From: Neptunomonas japonica DSM 18939
GTDB taxonomy: Bacteria > Pseudomonadota > Gammaproteobacteria > Pseudomonadales > Balneatricaceae
Direction: 5' to 3'
NCBI RefSeq assembly: GCF_000422765.1
Contig: NZ_AUGR01000014.1
Location: forward strand, 62,001 to 126,000
Length of the DNA stretch: 64,000 nucleotides
The notes under the pieces are model-generated. The model saw only the letters and a list, made by a program, of their open reading frames with translations, searched no databases and was not told the DNA's origin. Within the stretch, counting starts at the first letter, position 1. Each line of letters starts with the position of its first letter. Of the stretch, positions 54,064-63,703 are shown piece after piece. The position numbers and the translations under genes were made by a program.

Positions 54064-56112
54064 ATGAAGTTTTGGAAAAAAGCAGCACCTGATACGGCCA
54101 TTAATGGAGCAGATGCGCCAACATCTTATAATGCACAGGATGCGCAGAACGAGCTAACCAACCCTTTTGATACCTCCTCACCGGAGCATTCAGCAGCAAC
54201 AGAAACGCACCAGCAAACTGACCCAGAACTAGCCGCCGGCGTACTAACATTAAAGAAACGTTTTTCGCTAGCCTCTTTACAAGGTAATTCAGCCAGCCTG
54301 ATTGCTTTTCAGGCTGGCAGCTTTGGCTTACGCGCAGCATTGGTGCAACAGTCTAAAGGCCGCGTTATAGCCAAAACGCTAGTGCAGTCGCGAACTGTTG
54401 ACTTTACCCGTGCCATTGCCGATGTCATGGAACAACTAAGGGAAACTCAAAAACGTTTACCTAAACGCGCCATTTTACTAACACCCTCTGTGGTTTCTAC
54501 GGTTGTTGAACTACCCGTTAGCCCACTGCGCCCGCGCAGTGATGAGCAAATGCAAGAGCTTATCCGTTGGGAGTTAGAAGGCGCTATCACTCAGCAGAAT
54601 AAGCACTGGATGATTGGCTCAATGCTGATTGAGCGAGGTTACCTCAACTCAGAACAGCGCGATGAGGTCCTCACTGAATTACAGTTCAGGCAAGCTAAAG
54701 GAGGCTCACAATCTTTACTACGCTTTGGCGATCTGTCTGTTCAATTAGGTTTTATTACTCGCGACCAGCTCGACGAGTGCTTTGCACTACAAGGGAAACT
54801 CGTTGCTGTTGATGATGACCTTGTCTATGGCTGGCAGTCTGCTGAAACCCAACGTGGCGGCTTAAGCGACGAGGTATTACTCAGCCAAGAAGAAGACAGC
54901 GATAGCAGCCATGCTTGGCTTGTTAGCGGTATGAGCAAGATTGTACGCCGCCGCTGGGTAGGTGCCTTTAACTTAAACCACATTCACTTGGAAGCGTTTT
55001 ACCCAACACTAGGGAGCGCTTTTGCTTGTCTAAACTTAGAAAGTGAAACATCACACCAGTGGCTTTTTGAGATTCACCAAGAGCAGCTCGCACTCATCAG
55101 CGGTACGCATAAGGTTATTAGCCATTTTCAATCGGCTGAACGCCAGCCAGGAAACACACCGAGTTTAAATGAGTGTATCGATCTTATCGGAATGCTACCC
55201 GCTAACATCACACGATTATTTTTAAATACGCCAGGCCAGGTAGACCTTTGTGAGTTATTACAACCACTAGCAGACACATTACAGGTAGAGATCCAGCAAG
55301 TCACAACACCAGAAGTAAACGGCAAAAAACATGAAAATAGTGATAAAGGAACACTACCCGGTCTTATTGGTGCAGCGAGTCACTACTTACAACAGATACC
55401 CGCCAGTAGGATCAGCTCGATTGAGGCACGAGAGCAAAAAGAACCGACATGGAAAAGGCTCTTAAAGCCTCGCAATTTAGCACTCTCTGGTGCAGCGGTT
55501 ATTCTAGTAGCCATGTTCAGCTTTTTAGGTTGGGTTTATATCAATACACAAGAGCAAACCATACGCTTGAGTGAGCTTAATACAAAATATGAGCGCGACC
55601 TTAAGGTTAAACAACAGCTACAAACACTCTATAGCGACAGTATACAGAGACGTACCGACCTTACTAACATCAAGCAAGAAACTCTTATTTCACAGGAGTT
55701 ATTGCATCGACTGGAACTGGATCGTAGCCATCGCGCCGTTAATTTAGCGCCACTGCTTAAAGCTATTACACTAGGCTTAACGCCTGATATTGCACTCATT
55801 AGCATCGCTAAAAAACAGGACCACCTTACTCTTATTGCCGAAGTCAGCAATCCGGCATTAGGGCAAGAATATGTCGAGACACTCACGCGCTTAGTTCGCC
55901 CTGTGCATTATCAGGTGTCTAACTCCATGCTACTTAGAACAGACACTACAAGACAGCACTTCCAGATTGAGCTGGACTTTAAACCAGGGCTTGCCAACCG
56001 CTTGCTCAGTTCTATTGAAACCTCTTATACAAAAGCACCTCTAACAACGCCTACAGCATCTGATAAAAAACCTGCCATTAAGGAGAGCTCCGATGTTGCA
56101 GTTAAAAAGTAA
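54064..56112 (+). CDS. GspL/PilM-PilN-type platform protein with MshEN-like insert
   Basis: A 682-aa inner-membrane protein. It has a cytoplasmic actin-like PilM/GspL part (residues 80-175 and about 270-440) with an insert of two MshEN-type repeats (about 179-250). The insert reads IGSMLIERGYLNSEQRDEVL, then FGDLSVQLGFITRDQLDECF. A single membrane helix (about 474-495) leads to a periplasmic PilN-like domain. The insert is normally found in GspE/MshE ATPases, where it binds the partner or c-di-GMP. Fusion of PilM and PilN functions is known for GspL; the MshEN repeats in it are unusual. Overlaps the next gene by 20 nt. Confidence 0.8.
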   Translation: MKFWKKAAPDTAINGADAPTSYNAQDAQNELTNPFDTSSPEHSAATETHQQTDPELAAGVLTLKKRFSLASLQGNSASLIAFQAGSFGLRAALVQQSKGRVIAKTLVQSRTVDFTRAIADVMEQLRETQKRLPKRAILLTPSVVSTVVELPVSPLRPRSDEQMQELIRWELEGAITQQNKHWMIGSMLIERGYLNSEQRDEVLTELQFRQAKGGSQSLLRFGDLSVQLGFITRDQLDECFALQGKLVAVDDDLVYGWQSAETQRGGLSDEVLLSQEEDSDSSHAWLVSGMSKIVRRRWVGAFNLNHIHLEAFYPTLGSAFACLNLESETSHQWLFEIHQEQLALISGTHKVISHFQSAERQPGNTPSLNECIDLIGMLPANITRLFLNTPGQVDLCELLQPLADTLQVEIQQVTTPEVNGKKHENSDKGTLPGLIGAASHYLQQIPASRISSIEAREQKEPTWKRLLKPRNLALSGAAVILVAMFSFLGWVYINTQEQTIRLSELNTKYERDLKVKQQLQTLYSDSIQRRTDLTNIKQETLISQELLHRLELDRSHRAVNLAPLLKAITLGLTPDIALISIAKKQDHLTLIAEVSNPALGQEYVETLTRLVRPVHYQVSNSMLLRTDTTRQHFQIELDFKPGLANRLLSSIETSYTKAPLTTPTASDKKPAIKESSDVAVKK

Positions 56113-56722
56113 GTTTCTGAGCTTACCTGCACGTGAGCAAAAGCAGATAATCATTATCGTCCTGCTTGGTACTATAGGCTCCTATGGATTAATAGCGTCT
56201 CATATGTGGCAAAGCATGTTTGAAGCACAAAAAATGGCCGACAGACGCGCAAACCGTATCGAGACTCGTATTGGTAACTACAAAACCCCAGAAATAGATG
56301 CCAGCTTAACACCCAAACAATTAGATACAGAAAATGCCCAACTAACCCTCATAGAAAAAAGTCTAATTAACTTTAGCGAGCGCTTGCTACCGCTAGACAG
56401 CCCCGAACCAAGAGAAAGCCTAAAACTAGAAGTCACTCGCTTGGCGACACAACACGGGATTGCCATTACTTACATGACAGTCTCAAACACTGAGACTCGA
56501 CTTTTGCCTACAAAATTTACCGGGGAAGCACTACGCAATTTATTTGATAAGCGCCCGCTATTCCAAATCAAAGGCACGGGTGAGTTCTACGACTTTATTA
56601 ACTTTACTGAAAGCCTGAAAAACCTCCCCTATCGGTGTTTTATTCCTAATCTCAGCATTATGCGGCCAGAAGAAAACTCCCCTACTGGCAGTTTAGTATT
56701 CCAACTTGATTTACAGATGTAG
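56093..56722 (+). CDS. PilO/GspM-like platform protein
   Basis: 209 aa with one N-terminal membrane helix (IIIIVLLGTIGSYGLIASHM), a coiled-coil-like linker and a periplasmic ferredoxin-like domain (LKLEVTRLATQHGIAITYMT, FYDFINFTESLKNLPYRCFI). This is the layout of PilO/GspM. It pairs with the PilN-like domain of the protein encoded upstream. Confidence 0.75.
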   Translation: MLQLKSKFLSLPAREQKQIIIIVLLGTIGSYGLIASHMWQSMFEAQKMADRRANRIETRIGNYKTPEIDASLTPKQLDTENAQLTLIEKSLINFSERLLPLDSPEPRESLKLEVTRLATQHGIAITYMTVSNTETRLLPTKFTGEALRNLFDKRPLFQIKGTGEFYDFINFTESLKNLPYRCFIPNLSIMRPEENSPTGSLVFQLDLQM

Positions 56723-56727
56723 GAAAT

Positions 56728-57804
56728 ATGTTCGTGGATAACCATCATCTTATTCGCCAGTTAATGGAACAGTGTGTCGGGCTTAATGCCTCTGATCTAC
56801 ACATTTCAGTGGGCTTGCCTGCTACATACCGTATCCACGGTAAAATAAGCCAAGCCCAAAGCACCCCTTACAATGCCGAGCAAGTAGCTGGGATGGCCCA
56901 AAGCTTGATGAACGACCTACATAAAGAGTATTTCAAGGCCCACATGACACTCGATATGGGCTTTACCAGTGATAACGGTTTTCGTTTTCGCGTTAACCTC
57001 TACCGCGAAAGAGGCAATACCGCACTGGCTATCCGTTATCTAGATGGCTCATTAAAGACACTACCTGAACTGGGGCTACCGCCACAAATTAACTATTTAA
57101 CAAGTCTAAAGAGTGGTTTGGTGCTGGTATGTGGTGCTACAGGCTCTGGTAAAAGCTCAACGCTGACCGCCATTCTTAATGAAATTAATGAAAAGCAAGA
57201 GAAGCACATTTTAACGGTTGAAGACCCTATAGAATTTGTGCACAGCAATATTCGTTCTATCGTGCATCAAAGAGAACTGCACAGTGATGTACCCGATTTT
57301 GCCAGTGCTGTAAAAGCAGCCTTACGTGAAGACCCGGATATCATCATGATAGGTGAGATGCGAGATCTAGATACTATGCGCACCGCCTTAACCGCTGCCG
57401 AAACAGGCCATCTGGTGTTTTCTACACTGCACACCAATGACGCTGTTGGCGTAGTTGAGCGTTTAATTGGTAGCTTTCCGGGTAACGAGCAAGCCGTAGC
57501 GCGCCAACGTATTGCGCATGCATTAAAGGCGGTTATTGCACAAAATCTTTTACCCACTTTATCAGGTGATGGCAGGGCCGTGGTAGCCGAAATATTAATG
57601 GTAACCACTGCGGTTGCAAACCTCATTGAGTCTGCAAAATCTAAACAAATTTACTCAGTTATGGAAAGTAGCACCCGACAAGGCATGCAAACATTAGATC
57701 AGGCATTGGCGCGTTTAGTGGCACAAAGAACCATCAGCCATGAGCTAGGCAAAGCACTCAGTAGAGACAGCACAAGTTTTGATAGCCTAGTGCGGGGAGC
57801 CTGA
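56728..57804 (+). CDS. PilT-like retraction ATPase
   Basis: A 358-aa hexameric ATPase: Walker A GATGSGKSSTLTAIL (about residue 134), Asp box TVEDPIEF, Walker B REDPDIIMIGEMRD, His box GHLVFSTLHTNDAVGVVERL and a C-terminal AVANLIES that resembles the PilT AIRNLIRE motif. PilT disassembles pili, so its presence argues for a dynamic pilus over a simple secretion system. It sits between the platform and the assembly ATPase genes. Confidence 0.9.
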   Translation: MFVDNHHLIRQLMEQCVGLNASDLHISVGLPATYRIHGKISQAQSTPYNAEQVAGMAQSLMNDLHKEYFKAHMTLDMGFTSDNGFRFRVNLYRERGNTALAIRYLDGSLKTLPELGLPPQINYLTSLKSGLVLVCGATGSGKSSTLTAILNEINEKQEKHILTVEDPIEFVHSNIRSIVHQRELHSDVPDFASAVKAALREDPDIIMIGEMRDLDTMRTALTAAETGHLVFSTLHTNDAVGVVERLIGSFPGNEQAVARQRIAHALKAVIAQNLLPTLSGDGRAVVAEILMVTTAVANLIESAKSKQIYSVMESSTRQGMQTLDQALARLVAQRTISHELGKALSRDSTSFDSLVRGA

Positions 57805-57806
57805 AA

Positions 57807-59411
57807 ATGCCTATTCAAGAAAACACTCTGGTTAATGCCGCAGTACATGCAGGCCTGATCGAAGCCAGCGCACTGGCTAACCTAAAAATGCAAGCGCGCC
57901 GCCAGCAATTACCTTTGCTAGAGCTGCTTTGTAAAAACGGCCGTTATCCACAAACAGCCTTGTATAGAGCCGTTGCTGAAAACCGTGGGCTGGCTTTTTA
58001 TGAGCGTGAAGATATCAAGGTTGTTACTCGTTACTTAGATGCCCTCAATGCGCAAATACTACTCAAGCGTTTATTTATTCCCGTCCAAGTTGGTGAGCAA
58101 CTTATTGCACTAACAGCAGACCCTGACGACAAATTAGCGGTAGATACCGTACAACGTACGCTCAATAAACCTGCCACACTTGCATTAGCCAACCCACTTT
58201 TAATTGAGGCTTTGCTGCGCGATCACTATGGTGAGCACAGAAACCAGTTTAATGCGGTATCTATCTTTGATGAGATAATGAAGGAGTCTTACCTTCGCCA
58301 AGCCACCGATCTGCACTTTGAAGCACTAGAATCTGGCATGCAATTGCGTATGCGTGTTGATGGGCGCTTGCAACACTACGACCGCCCTATTAACAAGGCA
58401 TTGGCCGAGTCCCTAATGAGCCGTATTAAGGTATTAGCAGGGCTGGATATCGCCGAGCAGAATATGGCCCAAGATGGTGGCTTTGCATACGCAATAGAAG
58501 ACTGGGAAGACCTTGCACCTATCGAGTTACGTGTTGCTACCTTACCCACACGCTTTGGAGAACGCGCCACTTTGCGAATCCTTGGCCAAGGAACTGCCAA
58601 CCTAACATTGAGCCAATTAGGCTTACCCTCCCATTTATTACAACCTATGCAAGAAGCAATACACCGACCCTACGGCATTGTTTTGGTCACAGGACCAACC
58701 GGTAGCGGTAAAAGCACCACGCTATATGCATCATTGCGTGAGCTCGACGCTGCTAGGCTAAATATCATGACGGTTGAAGACCCGATTGAACAAGTAATTG
58801 AAGGGATTTCCCAGGTTCAGGTCGCCGATAAAGTCAGCTTCTCTAAAGCGCTTCGCTCATTTTTGCGCCACGACCCTGATGTAATGCTCGTGGGAGAAAT
58901 ACGCGATGGCGAAACCGCAGAGACCGCTGTACGTGCCGCCATGACCGGCCATATGGTGTTATCTACCCTGCATACCAATAATGCAGTTTCTGCTATCAAT
59001 CGCCTCATTGATATTGGCTGCCCTTCCTACCTTATTGCTAGCACCCTACTGGGAGTATTAGCGCAGCGCTTATTGCGCCGCATTTGCCAACACTGCCGTT
59101 ATAGTTACACCGCCACAACCCATGATCTGGAGTTATTAGAAATTTCCGATCCTGATTTACAACTGCACCGGGGTAAAGGGTGCTCGCATTGTATGGGCAG
59201 CGGATACAGCGGGCGAGTTGGCGTTTATGAAACGCTATGGATGGACAAACAACTAGAACAACTTATTCATCAAGGCGCATCAGAACAAGCAATGAAGCAA
59301 TACGCACAAGAAGCAGACAAGCTACAAACATTATGGAAAGACGCCCGCCAGAAAGTATTAGAGGGTATCACGACGCTAGAAGAAGCCAGCACACTTTACC
59401 AAACAAGCTGA
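57807..59411 (+). CDS. PilB/GspE-type assembly ATPase
   Basis: A 534-aa ATPase with an N-terminal GspE_N-like domain (residues 1-140), the N2E region (YLRQATDLHFEA), Walker A GPTGSGKSTTLYASL (about 294), Asp box VEDPIEQ, Walker B LRHDPDVMLVGEIRD, and the zinc-binding tetracysteine in CQHCRYSY...CSHCMGSGYSG (about 427-461). It powers extension of the pilus or pseudopilus. It follows the PilT-like gene after 2 nt. Confidence 0.92.
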   Translation: MPIQENTLVNAAVHAGLIEASALANLKMQARRQQLPLLELLCKNGRYPQTALYRAVAENRGLAFYEREDIKVVTRYLDALNAQILLKRLFIPVQVGEQLIALTADPDDKLAVDTVQRTLNKPATLALANPLLIEALLRDHYGEHRNQFNAVSIFDEIMKESYLRQATDLHFEALESGMQLRMRVDGRLQHYDRPINKALAESLMSRIKVLAGLDIAEQNMAQDGGFAYAIEDWEDLAPIELRVATLPTRFGERATLRILGQGTANLTLSQLGLPSHLLQPMQEAIHRPYGIVLVTGPTGSGKSTTLYASLRELDAARLNIMTVEDPIEQVIEGISQVQVADKVSFSKALRSFLRHDPDVMLVGEIRDGETAETAVRAAMTGHMVLSTLHTNNAVSAINRLIDIGCPSYLIASTLLGVLAQRLLRRICQHCRYSYTATTHDLELLEISDPDLQLHRGKGCSHCMGSGYSGRVGVYETLWMDKQLEQLIHQGASEQAMKQYAQEADKLQTLWKDARQKVLEGITTLEEASTLYQTS

Positions 59412-59516
59412 TAAAGCCGTCTTAGCCACCCTAAAATTAGGCGGGTATAACAAAACACCGGCTCAACAAAGTAAGCACACGACTGGGCAAGCCAGGCAAC
59501 AAGAAAAACCTTAAAA

Positions 59517-59535
59517 ATTAATGATTATCATTCGT
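59517..59535. promoter_or_regulatory. Fur-box-like site C
   Basis: ATTAATGATTATCATTCGT holds a perfect AATGAT-T-ATCATT palindrome and matches about 13 of 19 Fur consensus positions by eye. It lies about 26 bp before the GspF/PilC gene, within a 149-bp intergenic gap. Confidence 0.6.
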
Positions 59536-59560
59536 TCTACTATTAGTAATAAGGAGCACC

Positions 59561-60790
59561 ATGCATACCTATCGCTATTCAGCAATGGATCATCAGGGTC
59601 GTAAGCTTAGTGGCCAACTCACCGCTCCCGGGCTTACCGAGGCGCGTTCACAACTGCGCAACAAAGCACTTTATATCCTTGATATAAGCCTTGCACCTAA
59701 CTTTCTGAACCCTTTTAGTATATTGGGTGCCCTATTTCGTAAACTCAGCCCAAAGCAGTATCGCAGTGCTTCAGCCGCCGATAAAGTCATACTGTTTCGC
59801 CAGTTAGCATTAATGCTGCGCTCAGGTAATACACTCACACAAGGCCTAGAAGTCTGTGCTGAGATGACCGAAAAACTCACACTTAGCCGTAGCTTACTGG
59901 ATGTGCTTATTCGTATTCGTAGTGGTAGCAGTTTTGCGGCCGCCATGGATGCACAAGGGCGTAACTTCCCCCCCGTGGTATCTAAGTTAATCGCATCGGC
60001 AGAGGTATCGGGAGAACTACAAGCCACACTAGAAAGACTGGCAGACAATTTAGAGCGAGGAGCGGCAGTAAGGCGCCAGCTTATTTCTAGCCTGGCCTAC
60101 CCCATTGTTCTTTTCTTGGCGGCCTTTGGTGTATTTATGGGATTAGCACTGGGGATTGTGCCTAAATTTGCAAAAATGCTAGAGGGAAAATCACAAGACT
60201 TGCCTGCTATTACACAAGCTATGCTAGATGTCTCAGCTTGGATGATCGACTACGGGGCTTACCTTGGAGGTTCTTTACTAGGCGGGATTTTAGCCATTCT
60301 CATTGCCTACACCACTCGCCCGGGCAAAGCAGTTATCGACAGAATTTTGCTGCGCGTACCTATTATCGGCTCCAGCATTCGTACATCAGGGATGGCACAA
60401 CTGGGTTGGACCATGTCTATGCTACTGAGCAGTGGTTTAACCGTACTTGAGTCCCTACGCGTGATGAGCAGCATCACCGGCAATCTTCGCTTAGCCAAAT
60501 GCTTTGATAAAGCAGGCAGTGACATCTTATCTGGCCGCAGCCTTGCTTATGGTTTTCAGCAATCGAACATCCCCGTCATGGTGCAGCACATGACCGGTAT
60601 CGGTGAGCGCAGCGGCGAGCTTGAGCACGTTATGCACGAGATCGGAAAATACTACCAACACAATGCCGAAATCCGCATTAAAGCCATGATCGCCATGATC
60701 GAGCCAGCCATGACGTTAGTCGTTGGCGGCATGGTGGCTTTTGTTTATATCGGTTTTTTCAAAGCAATGATGCAAGTATCAGCAGGCTAG
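59561..60790 (+). CDS. GspF/PilC-type inner-membrane platform protein
   Basis: A 409-aa protein with two repeated GspF domains (FRQLALMLRSGNTLTQGLEV; LGWTMSMLLSSGLTVLESL), each followed by membrane helices, and the C-terminal EPAMTLVVGGMVAFVYIGF. It is the core of the inner-membrane machine. Only one copy exists although three ATPases are encoded. It is followed by the second GspE-like gene after 10 nt. Confidence 0.92.
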   Translation: MHTYRYSAMDHQGRKLSGQLTAPGLTEARSQLRNKALYILDISLAPNFLNPFSILGALFRKLSPKQYRSASAADKVILFRQLALMLRSGNTLTQGLEVCAEMTEKLTLSRSLLDVLIRIRSGSSFAAAMDAQGRNFPPVVSKLIASAEVSGELQATLERLADNLERGAAVRRQLISSLAYPIVLFLAAFGVFMGLALGIVPKFAKMLEGKSQDLPAITQAMLDVSAWMIDYGAYLGGSLLGGILAILIAYTTRPGKAVIDRILLRVPIIGSSIRTSGMAQLGWTMSMLLSSGLTVLESLRVMSSITGNLRLAKCFDKAGSDILSGRSLAYGFQQSNIPVMVQHMTGIGERSGELEHVMHEIGKYYQHNAEIRIKAMIAMIEPAMTLVVGGMVAFVYIGFFKAMMQVSAG

Positions 60791-60800
60791 GAGCTAATTA

Positions 60801-62144
60801 ATGAATACACCACTTAAACATAGTGTCTCTGAGTTAAACCAGTTGTCGTTTGTCAGCGTTAATAGTGGCCTAGCTGAAGATAATAACTTTAGCGAAGTTC
60901 ATGACGACCTGAGCGTCCCGTTGTTTTTGAATCGCACCCTCCTTGCAGCAATCGAACAAGGTGCGTCTGATATCCATTTTGAACCCTATGCAGACAGTTT
61001 TAGGATTCGCTTTCGTTTAGATGGGCTCATGCAAGAAGTATCAGAGATGCCTAAAGGCTTTGGTCACTTGCTTGCCGCTCGCTTAAAAGTAATCGCAGGG
61101 TTAGATATTTCTGAGCAACGTATCGCACAAGGTGGGCGTTTTAAAGTGATTTTAGGAGAGCAAAACAGTAACGGTTTTGACTTTCGTTGCTCTGTGATCC
61201 CTACCATGCATGGCGAAACCATTGTACTGCGCTTACTTTATTTACCTGAAAACCTCTTGCAACTCAGCCTGCTAGGTTTAGAAAACACCCAAATATCTTT
61301 AATTCAAAAAGCCATACACCGCCAGCAAGGTATGGTGTTGGTTACCGGCCCAACCGGTAGCGGAAAAACGGTAAGCCTATATACCCTCATTAAACTGATT
61401 AACCGCCAGCCACGCTCTATTTATACGGTAGAAGACCCAATCGAGATTGACCTAAACGGCATTAACCAAATAAGTGTGTCTGATAGAATCAGTTTTGCAG
61501 AAGCGGCACGTACTATTTTGCGCCAAGACCCCGACGTCATCATGCTCGGAGAGATGCGTGACCAAACAACCTTAGACACCGCCATCAAAGCCGCCCATAC
61601 AGGGCATTTAGTTTTATCCACCTTACACGCTAATACCGCTCCTAAAGCGATACCGCGTTTACGTAACCTTGGCGTTGATGCTTATAACATCGCCTCCACT
61701 GTCACGTTAATTATCAGCCAGCGCCTACTCAGACGTATTGACCCAGAAACCCGTGAAGAGATCACCGTACCCACAGCACGATTATTGGCACTTGGGTTTG
61801 AGGAGGACGAGCTTAAAGACCTAACACTGTATCGAGCTCGCCCTGAAGGCAACCACAATGGCTACAAAGGCCGTATCGGTGTTTTTCAGGTGATGGCAGT
61901 AACACCGGAACTTACCGACTTGATCGGTAAAGATGCCAGCGATAAGCAAATCTCTGCCCATATAGAACAACAAGGTGTGGAGAACTTACGACGTAGCGCA
62001 CTCAATAAAGTGAAAGCAGGCATCACAGATATAGACGAAGTTGAACGCGTTTTGGGGCTATTAGGGTCTGCAGAATTAAGCACTGCCATCGCACCGCCAG
62101 CCAATGTTATTCAACAAAAAGACACAGCAGAGGCCATCCAATGA
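60801..62144 (+). CDS. Second GspE-like ATPase, shortened and without zinc site
   Basis: 447 aa: lacks the N-terminal MshEN/GspE_N domain and begins close to the N2E region (ASDIHFEPYADSFRIRFRLD). Walker A GPTGSGKTVSLYTLI (about 183), Asp box TVEDPIEI, Walker B LRQDPDVIMLGEMRD and the His box GHLVLSTLHANTAPKAIPRL are intact. The tetracysteine zinc site of GspE is absent: the region reads RRIDPETREEITVPTARL. It overlaps the following pseudopilin gene by 4 nt. A partner of GspF distinct from the full PilB-like enzyme is likely. Confidence 0.88.
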   Translation: MNTPLKHSVSELNQLSFVSVNSGLAEDNNFSEVHDDLSVPLFLNRTLLAAIEQGASDIHFEPYADSFRIRFRLDGLMQEVSEMPKGFGHLLAARLKVIAGLDISEQRIAQGGRFKVILGEQNSNGFDFRCSVIPTMHGETIVLRLLYLPENLLQLSLLGLENTQISLIQKAIHRQQGMVLVTGPTGSGKTVSLYTLIKLINRQPRSIYTVEDPIEIDLNGINQISVSDRISFAEAARTILRQDPDVIMLGEMRDQTTLDTAIKAAHTGHLVLSTLHANTAPKAIPRLRNLGVDAYNIASTVTLIISQRLLRRIDPETREEITVPTARLLALGFEEDELKDLTLYRARPEGNHNGYKGRIGVFQVMAVTPELTDLIGKDASDKQISAHIEQQGVENLRRSALNKVKAGITDIDEVERVLGLLGSAELSTAIAPPANVIQQKDTAEAIQ

Positions 62145-62836
62145 ACATAAAACACTCATCCCAAAACGGCTTTACCTTAATAGAGCTGTTAGTGGTTATC
62201 TCAGTACTTGCCGCGATGGCAGGTATTGCAGTAACCGCCATTGATAGCTACGACGGTGAAGCACGTGAACAGCTGGCCAGAGTCGAGATGAATAATATTG
62301 CCAATGCTATTTATCGCTTCAAACAAGATACGGGGTACTTTCCTCATGAGGGAGTGTTTGCATCCTCAGACTCTATTGCGCATGACAGTAACTTTGATTT
62401 TCTATTTAGCCCGCCTCAAAGTAGTAGCGTTGACATTCTACCTTGGCAAGCCGATGTTGCCCGCGGCTGGAACGGGCCTTACTTAACAACAACATCACAG
62501 CAGCGCCTGCATTTTGCACACGGAGCACCATTAAGCAGCGACTGCGACCTAGCGGCTGTCGATATGACGTCTACCTTTATCGCGCTAGAAGATACTTATG
62601 AGCGTGCCCGTGAATATAGCAATACTGATGATTGCTTTGCCATCCACAACGATGGCCAATGGATCCCACGCGCAGCATCGGGGATACCCTACCACTACCA
62701 ATTAGACTACTTCCAAGCAAGCAACCCCGACTGCCCTACAAGCACATCTAACTGCATTGCTCTTATTAGTGCAGGCAAAGATAGCACCTTTAATAGCGGT
62801 GACGATGTAGTCACTATTTTGAGGAAAAACGGATGA
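62141..62836 (+). CDS. GspG-like pseudopilin
   Basis: 231 aa. Prepilin signal with a nine-residue leader ending NG before FTLIELLVVISVLAAMAGI. The block RGWNGPYLTT is the typical GspG segment. The head is larger than usual GspG and has Cys pairs. The gene overlaps neighbours on both sides by 4 nt (ATGA). Confidence 0.85.
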   Translation: MNIKHSSQNGFTLIELLVVISVLAAMAGIAVTAIDSYDGEAREQLARVEMNNIANAIYRFKQDTGYFPHEGVFASSDSIAHDSNFDFLFSPPQSSSVDILPWQADVARGWNGPYLTTTSQQRLHFAHGAPLSSDCDLAAVDMTSTFIALEDTYERAREYSNTDDCFAIHNDGQWIPRAASGIPYHYQLDYFQASNPDCPTSTSNCIALISAGKDSTFNSGDDVVTILRKNG

Positions 62837-63702
62837 GCAACAATACCCGCCGCTTAGAGAATGGCTTCACGCTATTAGAATTAATTGTGGTTATTGCCCT
62901 TCTAGGACTGGTTTCCTCACTCGCTACTGACTTTATGGTGAGTAAAACCAACCAACAACGCTACGATACTACTCAAAAGCGCATGGAAAAAATCCGCTAT
63001 GCGATTATTGGCGATGTATCACGTACACTGAATGGGCAGCCCGTATTTAGTGGTTTTATTGCAGACACCAAAACCGTGCCCACTTACCTCATTCAACTTA
63101 CCCAGCAAGAATACTGTTCTGATGGATCAAAAAGCAATTCTAGTGACTGCACAACCGCAGGGAGTACATGGGAAACCCAAGCTGCTAGCTGGAAAGGGCC
63201 ATACCTGTCAGATAGTGATTTGCAGGATGGTTGGGGTAATACATTGTCTTACTTAAATACAAGCGGTGAAAGTGTAAGTGCTGGAGACGATATTGTTATT
63301 GCTTCTTTAGGGCTAGATCAAACAAGCGGAACGACTTCTTTTGAACCTGCAGATATTGTCTATGAAGAAGATAAAGACCTGATAATCCCTGCAAGCCATT
63401 ATGCCGGAGCAGAAATTTCTATTGATCTAACAAACAACACTGGGGAGCCGGATGGTAAATTTTGTTTATTCAATGCAGCATTGCCCTCTACAATTGACTT
63501 AAACACAATCCCACCGGTCACGCCTATAACACCATTAGTAGGCGGTAGAATCGCTCTAACTGTACAAAAGAAAATAGGGGCAGTAACAACGGATTGTAGC
63601 TCAATAGAGTCTACAGGCTTTACCTATACAGCGAATGCAGTATACGTACACAATCTACTAGATAGCGGCACAGCAGAGATAAATATAACGATAAACCCCT
63701 GA
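62833..63702 (+). CDS. GspG-like pseudopilin/prepilin
   Basis: 289 aa. Leader ends ENG before FTLLELIVVIALLGLVSSLA. WKGPYLSD and QDGWGNTLSYLN are the GspG-type blocks. The C-terminal approximately 120 residues are an additional Thr/Ser-rich beta domain not typical of GspG. It is the last clear gene of the locus inside the window. Confidence 0.85.
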   Translation: MSNNTRRLENGFTLLELIVVIALLGLVSSLATDFMVSKTNQQRYDTTQKRMEKIRYAIIGDVSRTLNGQPVFSGFIADTKTVPTYLIQLTQQEYCSDGSKSNSSDCTTAGSTWETQAASWKGPYLSDSDLQDGWGNTLSYLNTSGESVSAGDDIVIASLGLDQTSGTTSFEPADIVYEEDKDLIIPASHYAGAEISIDLTNNTGEPDGKFCLFNAALPSTIDLNTIPPVTPITPLVGGRIALTVQKKIGAVTTDCSSIESTGFTYTANAVYVHNLLDSGTAEINITINP

Positions 63703-63703
63703 G

